From Calliphora vicina (lineage: Eukaryota > Arthropoda > Insecta > Diptera > Calliphoridae): 64,000 nt of DNA. Positions 10,144-22,201 of this stretch are shown here, one piece after another. Positions within the stretch are counted from its first letter, which is position 1. Every line of letters begins with the position of its first letter. A program made the position numbers and the translations under genes. Location of the stretch: assembly GCF_958450345.1 (NCBI RefSeq), contig NC_088780.1, positions 32,263,667-32,327,666 on the forward strand, in the 5' to 3' direction. The notes under the pieces were generated by a model. That model ran no database searches. It worked only from the letters and a program-made list of their open reading frames with translations, and had not been told where the DNA came from.

Positions 10144-11235
10144 ATATTTAGCAAAGTAGAAAATATTGAATGTTAAAATGGAAATAGAAAATATACTGAC
10201 CTAAATACAAACGAATTTGATTCTATTAAATTACAACAATTGTTCCAAGCAATTCAAGGAAGTCTTGATTTGCACCCAAAAACATTAAATTTTACATCCC
10301 TGCTCCAATACTCCTGCTCTTGTAAATTAAATATTCAGCATCATCGCTAATAAATAATAGAAATAAAATGTTGAGTTTTGTTTTTGATTTTGATTTTAGT
10401 TCTTTTTCGTCAACCCCCTCAACCCCCCCAAAAAAATTTAAACAAGCTGCACATGTGTCTCTCTTTCATTATTTGTATTTATTTCGTGCAGAAGTGCATG
10501 AAAATTTGTGTCTTTCTCTCTAAATTTCTAATTTTCTCTATTTCTATTTTTTTTTAAATATATTTTAGACATTTTCGCCAAAAAATGTATTAATATACCG
10601 CATACTAGCGAGCTGGCTGTGTGTGTGTAAAAATGTGTTGAGGCATTAGATTGTGTGCGTGAATGTTGGTTTGTCTATTGTTTTTTTGTTGTTGTTTTTT
10701 GTCTATATTATTCCTGTTTATCCTTTTGAGCATCACAATATCCTGCTGCTATTGCTGTTGTTTGTTATTTTATTCTTGTTTTTTTTGTTGTTTGTAGTTG
10801 CTTCGTTTTACTTTTGTTGTGTATAGAAAATAAAATTATTTAGAGGATTTGTTGTTGTCGTTGCGTATATTTTTCGGGCATTGTTGTGTATCCGTTGAAA
10901 GCGTGCCTATATTCGTCTATTTTATTTGCATCAGCACAAAATTAAATATGTTTTTTTCTAGCCATTTTATTTATTGTATTGTATTTGTTGTTGCTGTTGT
11001 CCTTTTTGTAGTATAATGGGCGAAATTTAAAATATTTAATTAAATTTTTTTAAAGGCTTCATTTTAGCTAAAATTTTCTATGAAATTGTTAGATTTTTAT
11101 TTAACAATTAGGCAAAAATTGTGGGGATAATTTTAATTTCAAAATTCTTTTATAATAATTTCAGATAATATTTAAAAATAGGTTGGAAAAAGTAATTAAT
11201 TAAGTATTTCTACATATTGTGATTTTTGACACAAA
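10144..11235. other. non-coding, possible host DNA
   Basis: No element ends or coding motifs found. It contains GTGTGTG and TTGTTGTTTTT simple tracts and moderate-complexity DNA around 10300-11000, as expected for fly intron or intergenic DNA. Confidence 0.5.
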
Positions 11236-11239
11236 TTAG

Positions 11240-11620
11240 TAGGAAATCTAAGAGTTTTGTTTTAGTACTAAAATTATTTAGTACCAAAATACTTTTCATT
11301 AAAAGTATTTAGTTCAAATATCAAAATTATTTAGTTTTTGGTAGAGACAAGTAATAGTACTAAAATGATTAAGTACTCTTAATAATTTTAGTACTATTTC
11401 TAAGAAACCTTTTTGCTAAAAGTACTTTAAATATTCAAAACCAAAAGCACATAATTTGTATTCAAAGTATTTGTTAATAATGTGTAATTGGCACTTTGTA
11501 CTAAAAGTAATTTGTACTAAAAGTAATTTGTACTAAATGTATTCTGTACTAAAAGTACTTTGTATTAAAAACTCTTAGTACCAAAAGTAGTTAGTACTTA
11601 AAATTGTTTGGTTTGATCAT
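11240..11620. repeat. loose TAGTACTAAAAGTA repeat
   Basis: Imperfect copies of the 14-16 bp unit (ACTAAAAGTA.TTTGT) spaced unevenly. Same word family as the regular array at 13.85-14.53 kb. Probably a decayed array. Confidence 0.6.
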
Positions 11621-11932
11621 TTTGAAATTTATTATCAGCTCGACTTTCTGATATGAAACAGAAAATGTTCCAAGTCCCTAGAAAGGACCAATATTTCTTC
11701 TTAACTTTGATTATTTGCCATTGTAATCCTTACAAAATAAGTAATAAAACTACACGAACAGATTTCAAAAATGTTTCAAATCAAGGATTTTAGAACGTTT
11801 TTTTCTCCTTTAATATTTCTGAAGAGTTCCTTTTCACATTTGCGCATTTGTACAATAAGCTACCAAATGATTAATAAAATAAAAATTTAAGGACAAAATA
11901 AAAATGAAGTCAGATTTGTTGATATATGTATA

Positions 11933-12131
11933 CAGTCAGCCTCAAAAGTGATTTTTTTAATTTTCTTAAGATCATAAAAACCTTTATAGTCACACTTAAA
12001 ACTTTTTTTTAAGAATCGAATCTATTATTCAGACGAAACTCCAACTAACCGAAACTTTGATATTTTAATCGATGGATCGATTTTAGGATTTTTATTATCT
12101 TAAAAAAAATCAAATCGCTTTTGAGGGTATG
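11933..12131 (-). mobile_element. diverged copy of the CAGTGAGCG MITE
   Basis: Begins CAGTCAGCCTCAAAAGTGA and ends with an inverted TCGCTTTTGAGGG. Its middle aligns in order with the minus strand of 24634-24866 (TCTATTATTCA, TTTAATCGATGGATCGATTT, TTTTTATTATCTTAAAAAAA), so it is an older, shorter copy of that family. Confidence 0.7.
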
Positions 12132-12184
12132 TGTTTCAATTTAAGGTTTGGTAAAATCATCACTAAGTTTTCAATGAATCATTA

Positions 12185-12599
12185 AGGTATTTATAGACGG
12201 CAATACTGAGTATTAACACTTTTCAAATTTAAAATATTATTGAAATCAGTCGGTATTTCAAAAAATCGTTTCGAAAAAACATTTATTGTTTACACGATAG
12301 TATTACAAATATTTTATTTCTTTGTTGATTGATATTTTTCTGAAAATTTTATTTTTATTTTATATTTTCTTGACATTTTTATTTGCCTTATTTGTTTTTA
12401 TAAATACATACCCGATACATATGAAAATAAAAAGTTTTTGAATTGTTTTAAACAAATTTTAAATACCGACCGTAAATCAAAAAAATCATTTGTATTTTTT
12501 GAAAATCTAATACAAATTTTGTTTAGACGATGAAATTGTATTATGATACTTGAGTTTTTGACATATATTAATACTCAGTATTGCCGGCTATAAATACCT
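12185..12599. mobile_element. 415 bp TIR element with TTA target duplication
   Basis: The ends AGGTATTTATAGACGGCAAT and, inverted, AGGTATTTATAGCCGGCAAT match at 31 of 32 positions through TACTGAGTATTAA. Both sides carry TTA (12182-12184 and 12600-12602), as expected for PIF/Harbinger-type insertion. No coding capacity. The TTA assignment could be partly chance in AT-rich DNA, but the inverted repeats are clear. Confidence 0.75.
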
Positions 12600-12689
12600 T
12601 TAGTAAGATTTAGCCTAAACTTCTAGAATTATGTGGAATTAAATTTTAATTTTTATTAGTTTCATTATGTGCAATTTTAAGTAAACTCA

Positions 12690-13862
12690 TCGTCCTCAAC
12701 TGTTTAGAATCAGAATGTGAGCTATGATATTGTTTGCCTTGAGCTATAACCCTCCAGTTGGAGCACTCTTGCAAGTTCCCTTTTTTGGATGTTTTTGAGG
12801 GTGATGTCTGCTTAATTTCAGCTGCTATTTCTCCACATAACGGTGTAGTTGATCTTTGACATCCCAGTAAGCATTTTTACTGGAATTCAAGTTGAAAGCA
12901 AGTGTAATTCAAGTCTTGAATTATAGTCCAGCAATTGAATTGCAGTTGCTTTACACTTTATTTCAAAAGCATTCCCCAGTAGAAAGGAAACATAAATTCA
13001 AGCCATATGTTTATTGTTTGAAAAATATTTAATTTTTCAAATATTTTTCAAGCATAATTACATTTGCATTAAAGTCAAATTCCAACAGAATATTCAAGTG
13101 CTTGAATTTTTGGGGCTATGGTGCTTATTGGGATATATCAATTCACCCTGATCATTCCCCTGAGGTTTTATACTGTCATGGCTATGGCCGGAAATCTCCT
13201 TTGTAATATGGTGTAGTAGGTCATTGGATCGACTCGTTGCACTGGCTATTTGGGCATCTCTGGCGAAATTATCAGTTCTCTTCTCCTGCGCTTTGCTTAA
13301 CTTTCCGGTTTTCCACCTAATATTTACGTTGTTCATTTTGTTTAGATTGTGGAGTTTTAGCATCACTTGCTTTCTGGATTATATTAATTGCCATGTCTTT
13401 TCGGATATCCAGGGCTTATTGGTTTTCTCACTTTCAGCTGTTTCAGTGAATGCGGATTTTACATCTTTCCAATATAAATCAATATTTTGTTGGGGAGAAG
13501 TTGATAGGAGATCTACTCGGTTACTTAAAGCCATGGAAAACTGAACAGAGACTCCCCTTTTGCTGAAGTTTGGTTTACGTTATACAGCTTTTAACTTTAG
13601 TCGGACTTCAGCTATCATCGGGTAGTGATCACTACCCACATCGGCGCCTCTCTTGTTCCGAACATCGTGCAGTGATCCTCTCCACATCTTGATTATCACA
13701 AAATGGTCGATCTGATTTTCGATAATATGATCCGGGGATACCTAAGTAACCATGTTGAAACAATGTACCGCAAGTTAAAATTATCGCATAGTTCAACAAG
13801 CATTTCTGGGTTGTCTGTCATGCTCTATCTACTTGTGTTGTCACAACCAAAGTACTCTGTAC
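12690..13862 (-). pseudogene. LINE endonuclease / linker remnant (RTE-like)
   Basis: On the minus strand, 13700 to 13560 reads DHFVIIKMWRGSLHDVRNKR then GADVGSDHYPMIAEVRLKLK. This is the end of an apurinic-type endonuclease with the conserved SDH motif (near 13622-13633). After a stop it continues RKPNFSKRGVSVQFSMALSN, then DLYWKDVKSAFTETAE and KPWISEKTWQLI, as in the region between endonuclease and RT of RTE-like LINEs. Near 12780 a KKGNLQECSNWRVIA segment matches the RT motif 'K.G....C.NWRGI', so much of the RT start is deleted. A 270 bp element (12863-13132) interrupts it. Clade is from remembered motifs. Inactive. Confidence 0.75.
12863..13132. mobile_element. 270 bp inverted-repeat element inside the LINE remnant
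   Basis: The left end CCCAGTAAGCATTTTTACTG and the right end, inverted CCCAATAAGCACCATAGCCC, share CCCARTAAGCA and then a displaced ATTCAAG motif. Both flanks read AT next to the ends. It contains AAATATTTAATTTTTCAAATATTTTTCAA symmetry in the middle. Non-autonomous; superfamily not assigned. Confidence 0.6.
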
Positions 13863-14536
13863 TAAAAGTAAATTGTAATAAATGTACTTAGTACTAAAAG
13901 CACTTACATAGTACTAAAAGCCTTTGCATTAAAAATTCTTAGTATTAAAATTACTTAGTACTAAAAGCAGTACTAACTACTTAGTACTAAAAGCACTTAG
14001 TACTAAAAGTACTTAGTACTAAAAGTATTTATTACTAAGCTTGCTTAGTACTAAAGGAACTTAGTACTAAAATTATTGAGTACTAAAAGTTCTTAGTACT
14101 AAAAGTACTTGGTACTAAAAGTACTCAGTACAAAATGTACTTAGTACTAAAAGTTCTTAGTACTAAAAGTTCTTAGTACTAAACGTACTTAGTACTAAAT
14201 GTACTTAGTACTAAACGTACTTAGTACTAAACGTACTTAGTACTAAACGTACTTAGTACTAAACGTACTTAGTACTAAACGTACTTAGTACTAAAAATAC
14301 TTAGTACTAAAAGTACTTGGTATTAAAGTACTTGGGACTAAAAGTACTTGGGACTAAAAGTACTTAGAACTAAATATACTTAGTACGAAACGTACTTAGT
14401 ACTAAAAATAATTAGTACTAAAGGAACATAGTACTAAAAATACTTAGTACTAAAGGAACTTAGTATTAAAGGAACTTAGTACTAAAACTACTTAGTACTA
14501 AAAGTACTTAGTACTAAAGGATTTTAATACTAAACG
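13851..14536. repeat. 16 bp tandem array built on TTAGTACTAA
   Basis: About 40 units of the form GTACTTAGTACTAAAN with 16 bp period. The core TTAGTACTAA is a perfect palindrome. The most regular stretch (14200-14290) is a run of near-identical GTACTTAGTACTAAAC units, suggesting recent expansion there, while the edges are degenerate. Confidence 0.9.
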
Positions 14537-14539
14537 TAT

Positions 14540-16850
14540 GCAAATAGAGTGCTAAAGTCCCTATTGTCCTATTGCATTCCTAGAAATATAGATTTCCTTC
14601 AACCACAGACGCTTGCATAGGATCAGTGAAGAGAATAATCCATTATCAAAAAGAAGATATTAAACAACTTATTTGAAACCATTTCAAAATCCCCTTCAAC
14701 TATTCCTTATTTAAAAAAAAAACTCTCAATATTAAGACCTCTATTGCTTTTCCATACAGCAAACCTCATTAAAAAAATGTCTTAATCTGAAAAGAAAAAG
14801 ATGTTTCTATATTTAAAAAAATCCTTAAAATTTTTCAATCAAAACAGCAACAGAAACCACATTGTCCATTCGAGCTAAAAACCAGCAAATCGGCTTAAAA
14901 CTCAAGATGCTCTCATGTCACATAAGTGGCCTAAAGAATAAAGACATTTCGACAAAAGTGCGCCAAATATAAATATTTTTAACAAATCAATGGAGTTTAT
15001 GAATACAAATAATACTATTGGCAACAATGATAAACAAATTAGAATATATTAAAAAATACTAAAACTCATCTTGTCAAACAAGAAAAAAAATTTTAACATT
15101 TCAAAGCAAACCGATCGATCGCCTTAGAAAAGATGCGCACAAGCGTAAAACATGATTTGAAAATTTTTAGAAAATTTGCATGTTGTCTTTAGATAATATT
15201 AGAAACACCCTTATCTAAACAAGATGTTGTTGAGGTTAGAGATCATTTAAGATCAACATCTTACAGATTTTAATGAGTGTTGAATGCTTGTGAAGATGTG
15301 TTTTGATTGAGGGTTAAAAGTTTTGATTTTATCTTAATTAAGATGAAATCTTAATTTGCTGTTATATCTACATAAGAAAAGCCAGGTCAAAAATGTATGG
15401 TTTCTTAAACATCATTTGACCTTTAGGTTAAGCAATTTGCCTAAGGGAGGTTGTGGCAATATAAACATTAATTCGAATTATAAAAGATAATAATTAAGAA
15501 GAAAACCATCTTGAATAAACATGTAAAAATTTAATATAAAAGAGTCATCAAATTTCCCACATAAATACATATGTACTCATATCTCATGTATAATTTTTAT
15601 GACTTCAGAGATTCATGCTAAAATCAAGGTTAAAGATCAAGTAATTTCTTTACATTAATCCCACTACAGATTAAAATACTACTTACAAATCCTTTTAACT
15701 CTAAATCCGCCTCCCTAAAATGACGTTCGTTATTTAATCCATTCGCCAGACACGTTCTCGATAATTTGTTAATTTTCCAAAACAAATTTCAATTTAACGA
15801 TTTGCACAATTTTATGTAAATCTCTGCCGAACTTTGACTCTCAACATAGCAGCAGCTTCAAAATAAAACTGAAAACAAAAATACTAATCACATGATCAAG
15901 CACAACAATCCGCGTTGATCTGCGTCTTAATACTGATCCGCTTCGCTAAGATGCGCACATGTTGCGTATGGCTAAGGATCAAGCTAAATCCTGCTCAGCT
16001 TATAACAAAATTTGCATGAAAAATTTCGCGTAATATTGGATTAAAGAGGAGTGTTTTTTCGTGTCTGCCAGATTTAACTGAAGATCAACAGAGAGATCAA
16101 CAGGGAGATCAAACAAGAGATTAGAATGGTCAAGTCACTTAAATCTGGAGCATGTATTGTGTGTGTGCGTTCTTGTCTTGTTAATTTTCCCTTAGCTAGA
16201 GGAGGATTAATGAATAAGCCGCGAGTTGATCCTTTTCTGCTACCTGCTTTCAGTTTGCTAAGTAAAGTGAGAGTAACTGTTAATCCTTTCAGCGGTTAAA
16301 TCCTGTTGCTACGATTTAAATCCGGTACCGTGTGTTTTTCTAATCCGGTTTAGTTTAAATCTCAATGATCTGCCAACTAATTACCTGCTCTTACCTGTGT
16401 ATGTTTGAATGTTTATGTGTACGTGTGATTAAATATGTGTGTATACACAAATATTGGGATATTAACTAAATATTATTTATTTAAATATGAAATTGAAGGT
16501 GTTTATGTCGATGTTTAAAATTAAAAGTTAGCGGTGGTTAGAGGTGTTTGATGTTTGTGCTAATTGTTGTGTTTATTTATTTGATAAATCCCCAAATGTT
16601 AGTTATCAAATTAAAAATTAATATTTATTAGCGCTGTGTAACTTATATTGATGATTAACGAATGAATATTTAGGGTTTGAAAAGGTTCGATAAGAGACAA
16701 AGTTGATTAATTTATTCTATGGATTGAGTAAAGTTTCTGGTTTGAGGCGATCAGGAGAAAAATACGATATGGAATGTTTTATTTTTTGATTTATTCAAAG
16801 AAACTGACACTATTACCAATTGTGTATATCGTAATACGTTTTATCTGAAA
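14540..16850. other. non-coding, likely host DNA
   Basis: I see no element ends, ORF homology or RNA gene. Composition is moderately complex (for example 15700-16420, with AAATCCTG and GATCAAC words). It may be intron or regulatory DNA of a flanking gene, but no exon or splice pattern can be supported. Confidence 0.5.
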
Positions 16851-17063
16851 ATATTGTTCCCATTGTTCTTTTTTTCATCATCTCCAAACAATTTTGGATT
16901 TGACTATTTATCGGAATTTCGCAATTTTTGTATCTCCTTTATAACAAAGTTACGATTTTTAGTTCAAAAATTACAATTATTTATATATATTTTATGCAGA
17001 TCGTTCTACGATATAATTTATTTAATATTAACAAAAGACATTTAATGGAAAAATAGTTTAAAT

Positions 17064-17308
17064 TAGAGTTTCCAAAAAACCGAAAAATTTCAAAACCTCG
17101 GTTTCGGTTTTATTTCGGTTTTGAGGTAATTTGTTAAATATTAAGTGTTATAGAAACAAAATCAGTTGATATGCAAAATAGGAAATGCTATCAAATTTAA
17201 AAATCAAACTTGACGGGTGTTCAAGAAGATAGAGGAAAATTTATTTTAATGGTACTCTTTTAATATATTAAATTTAGGCCTTCGGTTAAAACCGAAATGG
17301 AAACTCTA
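17064..17308. mobile_element. 245 bp hAT-like MITE with perfect 8 bp target duplication
   Basis: The ends TAGAGTTTCCAAAAAACCGA and, inverted, TAGAGTTTCCATTTCGGTTT share TAGAGTTTCC. Flanks are GTTTAAAT on both sides (17056-17063 and 17309-17316), an exact 8 bp duplication. 8 bp TSDs and TAGAG-type termini fit the hAT superfamily. Internally it carries ACGGGTGTTCAAGAAGA, which on the other strand resembles a piece of the 4-8 kb Helitron. Confidence 0.85.
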
Positions 17309-17484
17309 GTTTAAATCATTTTATTGTAGAATGAATCAATTACGATTTTATTGAAATACAAGTACGCAGAAAAATGTTTCAACATAAATAGTATAATTTG
17401 ATATCAATTTACATATAATATTTATAAATATTCAAATAAAATCTAGAATCATCTTGAAATATTGGCAAATATATGCCAATTTCT

Positions 17485-17945
17485 GGTAACATAGATTCCG
17501 AGCCAAAAGAACTGCACATCTTTAGAGACCAGAGACTGCGTTCGGCATCGATCGAAACTTCATTCTAAATACTTTTTAACAAGTATTGCAACATGTGGCA
17601 GAGCGTTGTCATGGAGGACTATGACGTTCGTATGGTACCCAAGTTGTCTGCTTTTGGGTGAATGCTGCTACTCGCATACGTTTTGAAATTGCTGCTTCAG
17701 TAGCTCCCAATGATTTTGCAAGCCCTTGTTGAGTGTGACAACAATCTTCATGGAGTAATGCCATCAATTCTTGGTCTTCAAACTTTTTTGGCTGGCCTAG
17801 GCAATTTTTGGCTTCAGTGTCAAAATCAACACTTCTGAACAGCACGAATCATATCTGAAACTGATGGAACACATTCACCATAAGATTTGGTGAGCAATCG
17901 GTGAGCTTCAGAGGCAATTTTCGAAGCAAAAAAAACTTTGTTGTT
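17485..17945 (-). pseudogene. mariner transposase remnant, copy 2, internal deletion
   Basis: On the minus strand: KIASEAHRLLTKSYGECVPS, then GQPKKFEDQELMALLHEDCC, TQQGLAKSLGATEAAISKRM and TQKQTTWVPYE. It then jumps straight to VIVLHDNALPHVAILVKKYL and ends near SKDVQFFWLGIY. About 130-140 residues between WVPYE and the HDN motif are missing, including the first catalytic aspartate (CDEKW). The 78-residue open frame at 17609-17845 is the surviving N-terminal half. Inactive. Confidence 0.85.
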
Positions 17946-18241
17946 TACAATTCAATATTCGATATTGTTTACACTATAATGTTCAATAATAGTTTTATTT
18001 CCTATTTTTTTGATATCAGTAGCCGAGATGATAATAAATTTCGAAATAAAAGATATCCTTTCTCGTAACGTTTAATCTCAATATTCATAAACTGTACTTA
18101 GCACGTTTGCTCACTAAGCTAATGATATAAACATTGTTTTTTTAAGCGCGATATAACTTTCGAAAGTGTTAACTCTCCAACGAATTGTCATACTGCGCTC
18201 ACTTTTTGACATTTATTATCAGAATACTCTGGCATATCATC

Positions 18242-18560
18242 ATGAATAGATTGCCGCTTGAACATGGCTACTAAATTATTCAAATTTACTTTGAAAATCA
18301 GTCATCGATTCGTGCAACTTCAATTTTCAAACTTTATCGCGATGAGGCTCATTTTTGGCTTTACGGGTTTGATAAACAAAACTCACAGACTCCATTACAT
18401 TCGGTTTCTTCAAAAATGATGCCGGAACTCGCGTTGCTGTCAATGGATACCGCTACCGCACCATGATCAATGATTTTTTGCTTAAAAAATATGGATGACA
18501 TTGATTCGGGCGTGATGTGGTTTCAACAGGATGGCAGTAGTAGGATTCTAAAGTTGAAAC
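18242..18560 (+). pseudogene. Tc1-like transposase remnant, internally deleted
   Basis: Starts at an ATG (18242): MNRLPLEHGY, stop, IIQIYFENQSSIRAT. It then joins, after a deletion, to a DEAHFWLYGFDKQNS segment carrying the first catalytic D motif. A frameshifted piece follows: FFKNDAGTRVAVNGYRYRTM, INDFLLKNMDDIDSGVMWFQ, QDG. The FQQDG motif carries the second catalytic D. The third D motif is absent. The N-terminal join resembles that of the 20.5 kb copy. Confidence 0.75.
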
Positions 18561-18569
18561 AAAAAATCG

Positions 18570-19010
18570 ACATGACTTCTGTATATATGAAATCTATTTG
18601 TATTGAATTTTATTTGAATAGCAACATTTTCAGAAGTGGGCCTTATATGGGAGCTATGACTATTTATGGACCGATCGTCGTTTGGCTTATATAAAACTTA
18701 TTTGTGCTGAATTTTGTTTGAATATCTTATTTTCAGATAGGGCAATAGTATGGGCGCTAGGAGAAATAATGCACCGATTCGAACCAAATAGAGGCAATAG
18801 ATAAGTTGTACCAAGTTTTACCGAATTATCTTCGAAATTGCGACTGTAGTTTGATTACAAGGTTTACATGGACGGATGGACATCGCTTTATCGACTCAGA
18901 AAGTGATCATGAGCAGATTGGTATAATTTAAGATGGGCGTTGGGACAATATTTTTACATCAGCACTAAACACTCTACAGTATGGTGGTGTAGGGTATATA
19001 AATACATATA
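18570..19010 (+). repeat. second dispersed fly repeat, copy 1
   Basis: Shares the order ATATAAAACTTATTTG, TATCTTC.AAATTGCGAC, CAAGGTTT.CATGGAC, GACATCG.TT.ATCGACTCAG, AAAGTGAT and TTTAAG.TGGG.GTT with 58830-59250. It ends with TATGGTGGTGTAGGGTATAT. Distinct from the GGTCGGAAATG repeat, though both end in a GGGTATA motif. Confidence 0.65.
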
Positions 19011-20346
19011 TGGTTGCTATTTATTGATAAGAAGACGCATTTTATAAAATGTTTACAACAAAAATACGAAATAAAAAAATTTACTTTTCGATATTTTTGT
19101 GATAAAGAAATCGAACAATAAACAATCGACTTATAGAACCCTGGAACCCGATTATTTCCTGTGGGGTCACGTAAAGTTATTGACGCCTAGGAGGCCAACA
19201 TTATTTGTGTTATTCCTGACATACAGTCAACAATGCTCGATAAAGTTGCTCAAAATTGAACGTCCAGAATGAGTTTCGTCGAAAACAGCCGAGTTGACCA
19301 TATGCCCGAAATTACTTTCAAATGTTCTATTGATCTTTCGAATAATTTGTTTTAAATTAAAATTTACTTTTTTGTGTTAGTTTTTACAATTTCAAGTTTT
19401 ATCGGGCTTAAAAAAACACCATTTACTTATCTTGACTCAATAATTTACCATACCATTGCTAAGAATAAACACCCATTACTAAGGAAGGCACAGAGTAATG
19501 AGTTAGCTCCACTATAAAACCCCAACAAATTTATATTACGTTTTTAAGAATTTCTTGATTAACCTCTTGAAGTTAATTAACTTATTTCACAACTAATGTT
19601 TGTGTAAAGACAAGTACATACATATTTTCTAAATTATATACTTTAATACATAATATTGTGGATAAATATATGCCTCGTTTGATGTACTATATAATAAAAC
19701 AACAACTGTTTTAAAGGCATGTTTGTGTGTAAGTACATATGTATGTATGTATGTATTAATTTCATATTTATTTGAAATAAAATAAATGCTTAAAATTCGT
19801 AAATTTTCCAAAAAAACACACAAAATTCAATTGAGGTTGTGTCATTTGAAATATTTGTTAGAAATTATAATTTTAATATATTCCAAAATTTTACCTTTAG
19901 AAACTTAAAAAAATATATGAACATACAATTACATACACATATACATTTATATATATGTGCATGTGCATGTATGTATTGTCCAAATGATTGTGTGTTTGTA
20001 ATTATGTATAAAATAACATAAATTTATAATTAGTTCATTTATGTATAAACATACAAATGTTTATTTAATTATAATAAAGGATCCACATACATATATATAT
20101 ACAAACGTGGATACATTTGTTCATGTGTGAGTGTGTGTTTATGTGTAAATTTATACATATGTAATTGTGTTTGTATGCATGTTTTATAAATAAAATCATA
20201 TTGTTTTGTATGTATTAACTTATAATGTGTACAATAGTTAATATAATACATGTTTATATACATACTTAGGTACTTATATATGTATATATGTATATATCTA
20301 TATATAATTGATTTGTATGTGTGTTAGGATTTGTATATATAAATAT
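19011..20346. other. AT-rich non-coding with ATGT/ATAT microsatellites
   Basis: No gene seen. 19735-19755 and 19915-20330 are rich in TATGTATG, ACATATAC and ATATAT tracts. Several short frames here are products of these tracts. Confidence 0.55.
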
Positions 20347-20960
20347 TAGAGTGCTCCAAAAATATTAAATTCCGAATTTAGACCGACAAGCCCCCCAAGT
20401 TAACTGGTGGCGCAATGGCTCTGATGCAGAGACTTCCGAAATTTGACAGTTGATAGCGGCCATATTGTTGTATATTATTCGTCGAATTGCCTGTCATTAA
20501 TTCAGTTTGTTTTGCCAAATCACCATGAGGGATACAGCTTTTAACAACATGTGCAAATTATAAAACCGTTTTATCAAAATGGATGTTCTGTTCGTTTTTC
20601 ATCATCTTCAGCGATGAGGCCCATTTCTGGATTAATGGGTAAGTAAACAAACAAAATTTTCGAATTTGGGACGCTACCAATACACATGAGATTCAAGTGC
20701 GTCTAATGCATCCCGAAACGGTGAGCGCTATTGGCCTAACTTAAATGATATAGACTTCAACGACATGTTGTTTCACAGCTTATGCCACATTAGACATTTT
20801 GCACGAGCGATTTGAGGGCATGATCATCTCCCAGGGAGGTGATGTGAAATGACCACCGAGATCGAGACATTTTCTTGTGGGGTTTTCTTAAGTCGCTGGT
20901 CTATGCAAATAAGCCACAAATCCAGAGGCCCTCAAAACCAACACTACCTATGCCAACGGT
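20347..20960 (+). pseudogene. Tc1-like transposase remnant next to a TAGAGTGCTCC end
   Basis: 20347 begins TAGAGTGCTCCAAAAATATT, the terminal motif also found at 40260 and 62012. Downstream (about 20530-20960): QHVQIIKPFYQNGCSVRF, a jump to IIFSDEAHFWING, stop, VNKQNFRIWDATNTHEIQVR and LMHPETVSAIGL. After a second gap come LDILHERFEGMIISQGGDV and ATNPEALKTN. These are the Tc1-like family blocks: N-terminal helix, SDEAHF with the first D, VNKQN.R.W, and RGDV..PPRS. Two internal deletions and several stops. The matching right TAGAGTG end was not found nearby, so the relation between end motif and transposase is open. Confidence 0.7.
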
Positions 20961-21850
20961 GCTTTTAATACAACGATTGGCCAAAAATAGAAGGAGTTGT
21001 CGTACAGATATGAAATTTGGCACACTTGCTTGACCTGATAAAAGATAGTCAAATCCAAAGGAGCAAGGATTCGTGTCCTTCCCATATATCCTGAAAATTA
21101 AAAATACTAACAAATTTAAAAAAAAATAAGGTAATATTTTTCTGGAACATTTCTAAATGTTTTGAACAAATTTGGATGAATTCGGAGCAAGAACACTACA
21201 GGATCAAAAATGTACGTTTTCAAAAATTTACAAAAACTTAAATTTTCATAACGTAGTTTTGTAATTGAAACACTTATAACATTCCCAAGATGTCAATAAA
21301 ATATTTTTTCCGAATGAGAGGAAGGGCATACCTATACTTATTATTTACATAAATGGATTAACATCCATACACAGAAAAAATTAAGTAGTAAAAAACTGAA
21401 CAAACGTTTAGTTTTTCGGAATATTTATTAGGTTTTTTGCACCCATTATGCCTGTAGTAGAAAACCGAATAAAACGTTCAGCTTTACGTTGAACATTCGT
21501 TCAGGTTTTTGTTTTACCTCTACCCAGAGGTTGAAAATATCACGAATCTGAAGGGATGTTGACACTAAAAAAATATTTTCCAAAAAAAAATGAGGCAAGT
21601 AGGAGCAGCTGAATTTTATATATGTCATAATACATACTTGTGGCAATAATATATAAAAAAATTGGAAAAGTAATTTTTGATATATTTTTTTAATTCACTT
21701 CTAAAGTTTGTCTCTGTTGAAAAATTTTAACTTTGTATTACAACTGCCTTTTAGCTAACGGTACTATACATATGTTCAATATTTGTAAACAATTAATTAG
21801 ATATCAGACATTCATTTCAGTAATTTTTTTTAGCGACCGTTAGAAAAAAA
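20961..21850. other. dispersed-repeat debris, no gene
   Basis: 20960-21090 resembles the GAAATTTGGCACA / GACC repeat text also present at 23.88-24.14 kb. 21370-21540 begins CACAGAAAAAATTAAG and holds inverted AACGTTCAG/CTGAAC words. No convincing coding content. Confidence 0.45.
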
Positions 21851-22200
21851 ATTAAATTTTACTATCATAACCAAATGTAGAAATTCCATGCTATTCTTTA
21901 ATTTCACTATGTTGCATACAAGCTATAACTCTGAGCCGCTATAACTTCAAAACTACTGAACAGTTTTCAGTAAAATTTTGAATATAATCTATTTGAAGTC
22001 TTTTCTATTTAAATATTAAAAAAAGTAATTAAATTCCTACATAAGTTTTAACTATTTTTGAACAAGCTCAAAACACTGTGCGACGTAAATATGACCATAG
22101 TAAGTTCGACCTACAATGGATCAAAATAGGGAAAAATATTTTTTAAACCCATTTTTTTCACTAATAAATTTAAAAAGAAAAAAATTTTAAAAATCAAAAA
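21851..22200 (-). repeat. composite repeat, first of a direct pair
   Basis: Matches 23281-23650 almost throughout (CTATCATAACCAAATGTAGA, GAGCCGCTATAACTTCAAAA, CTACATAAGTTTTAAC). Each copy ends its first part with CACTGTG followed by CGACGTA and then runs, inverted, into part of the main dispersed repeat (22086-22200). The CACTGTG/CGACG junction looks like a Transib-type end. Confidence 0.65.
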
Positions 22201-22201
22201 A

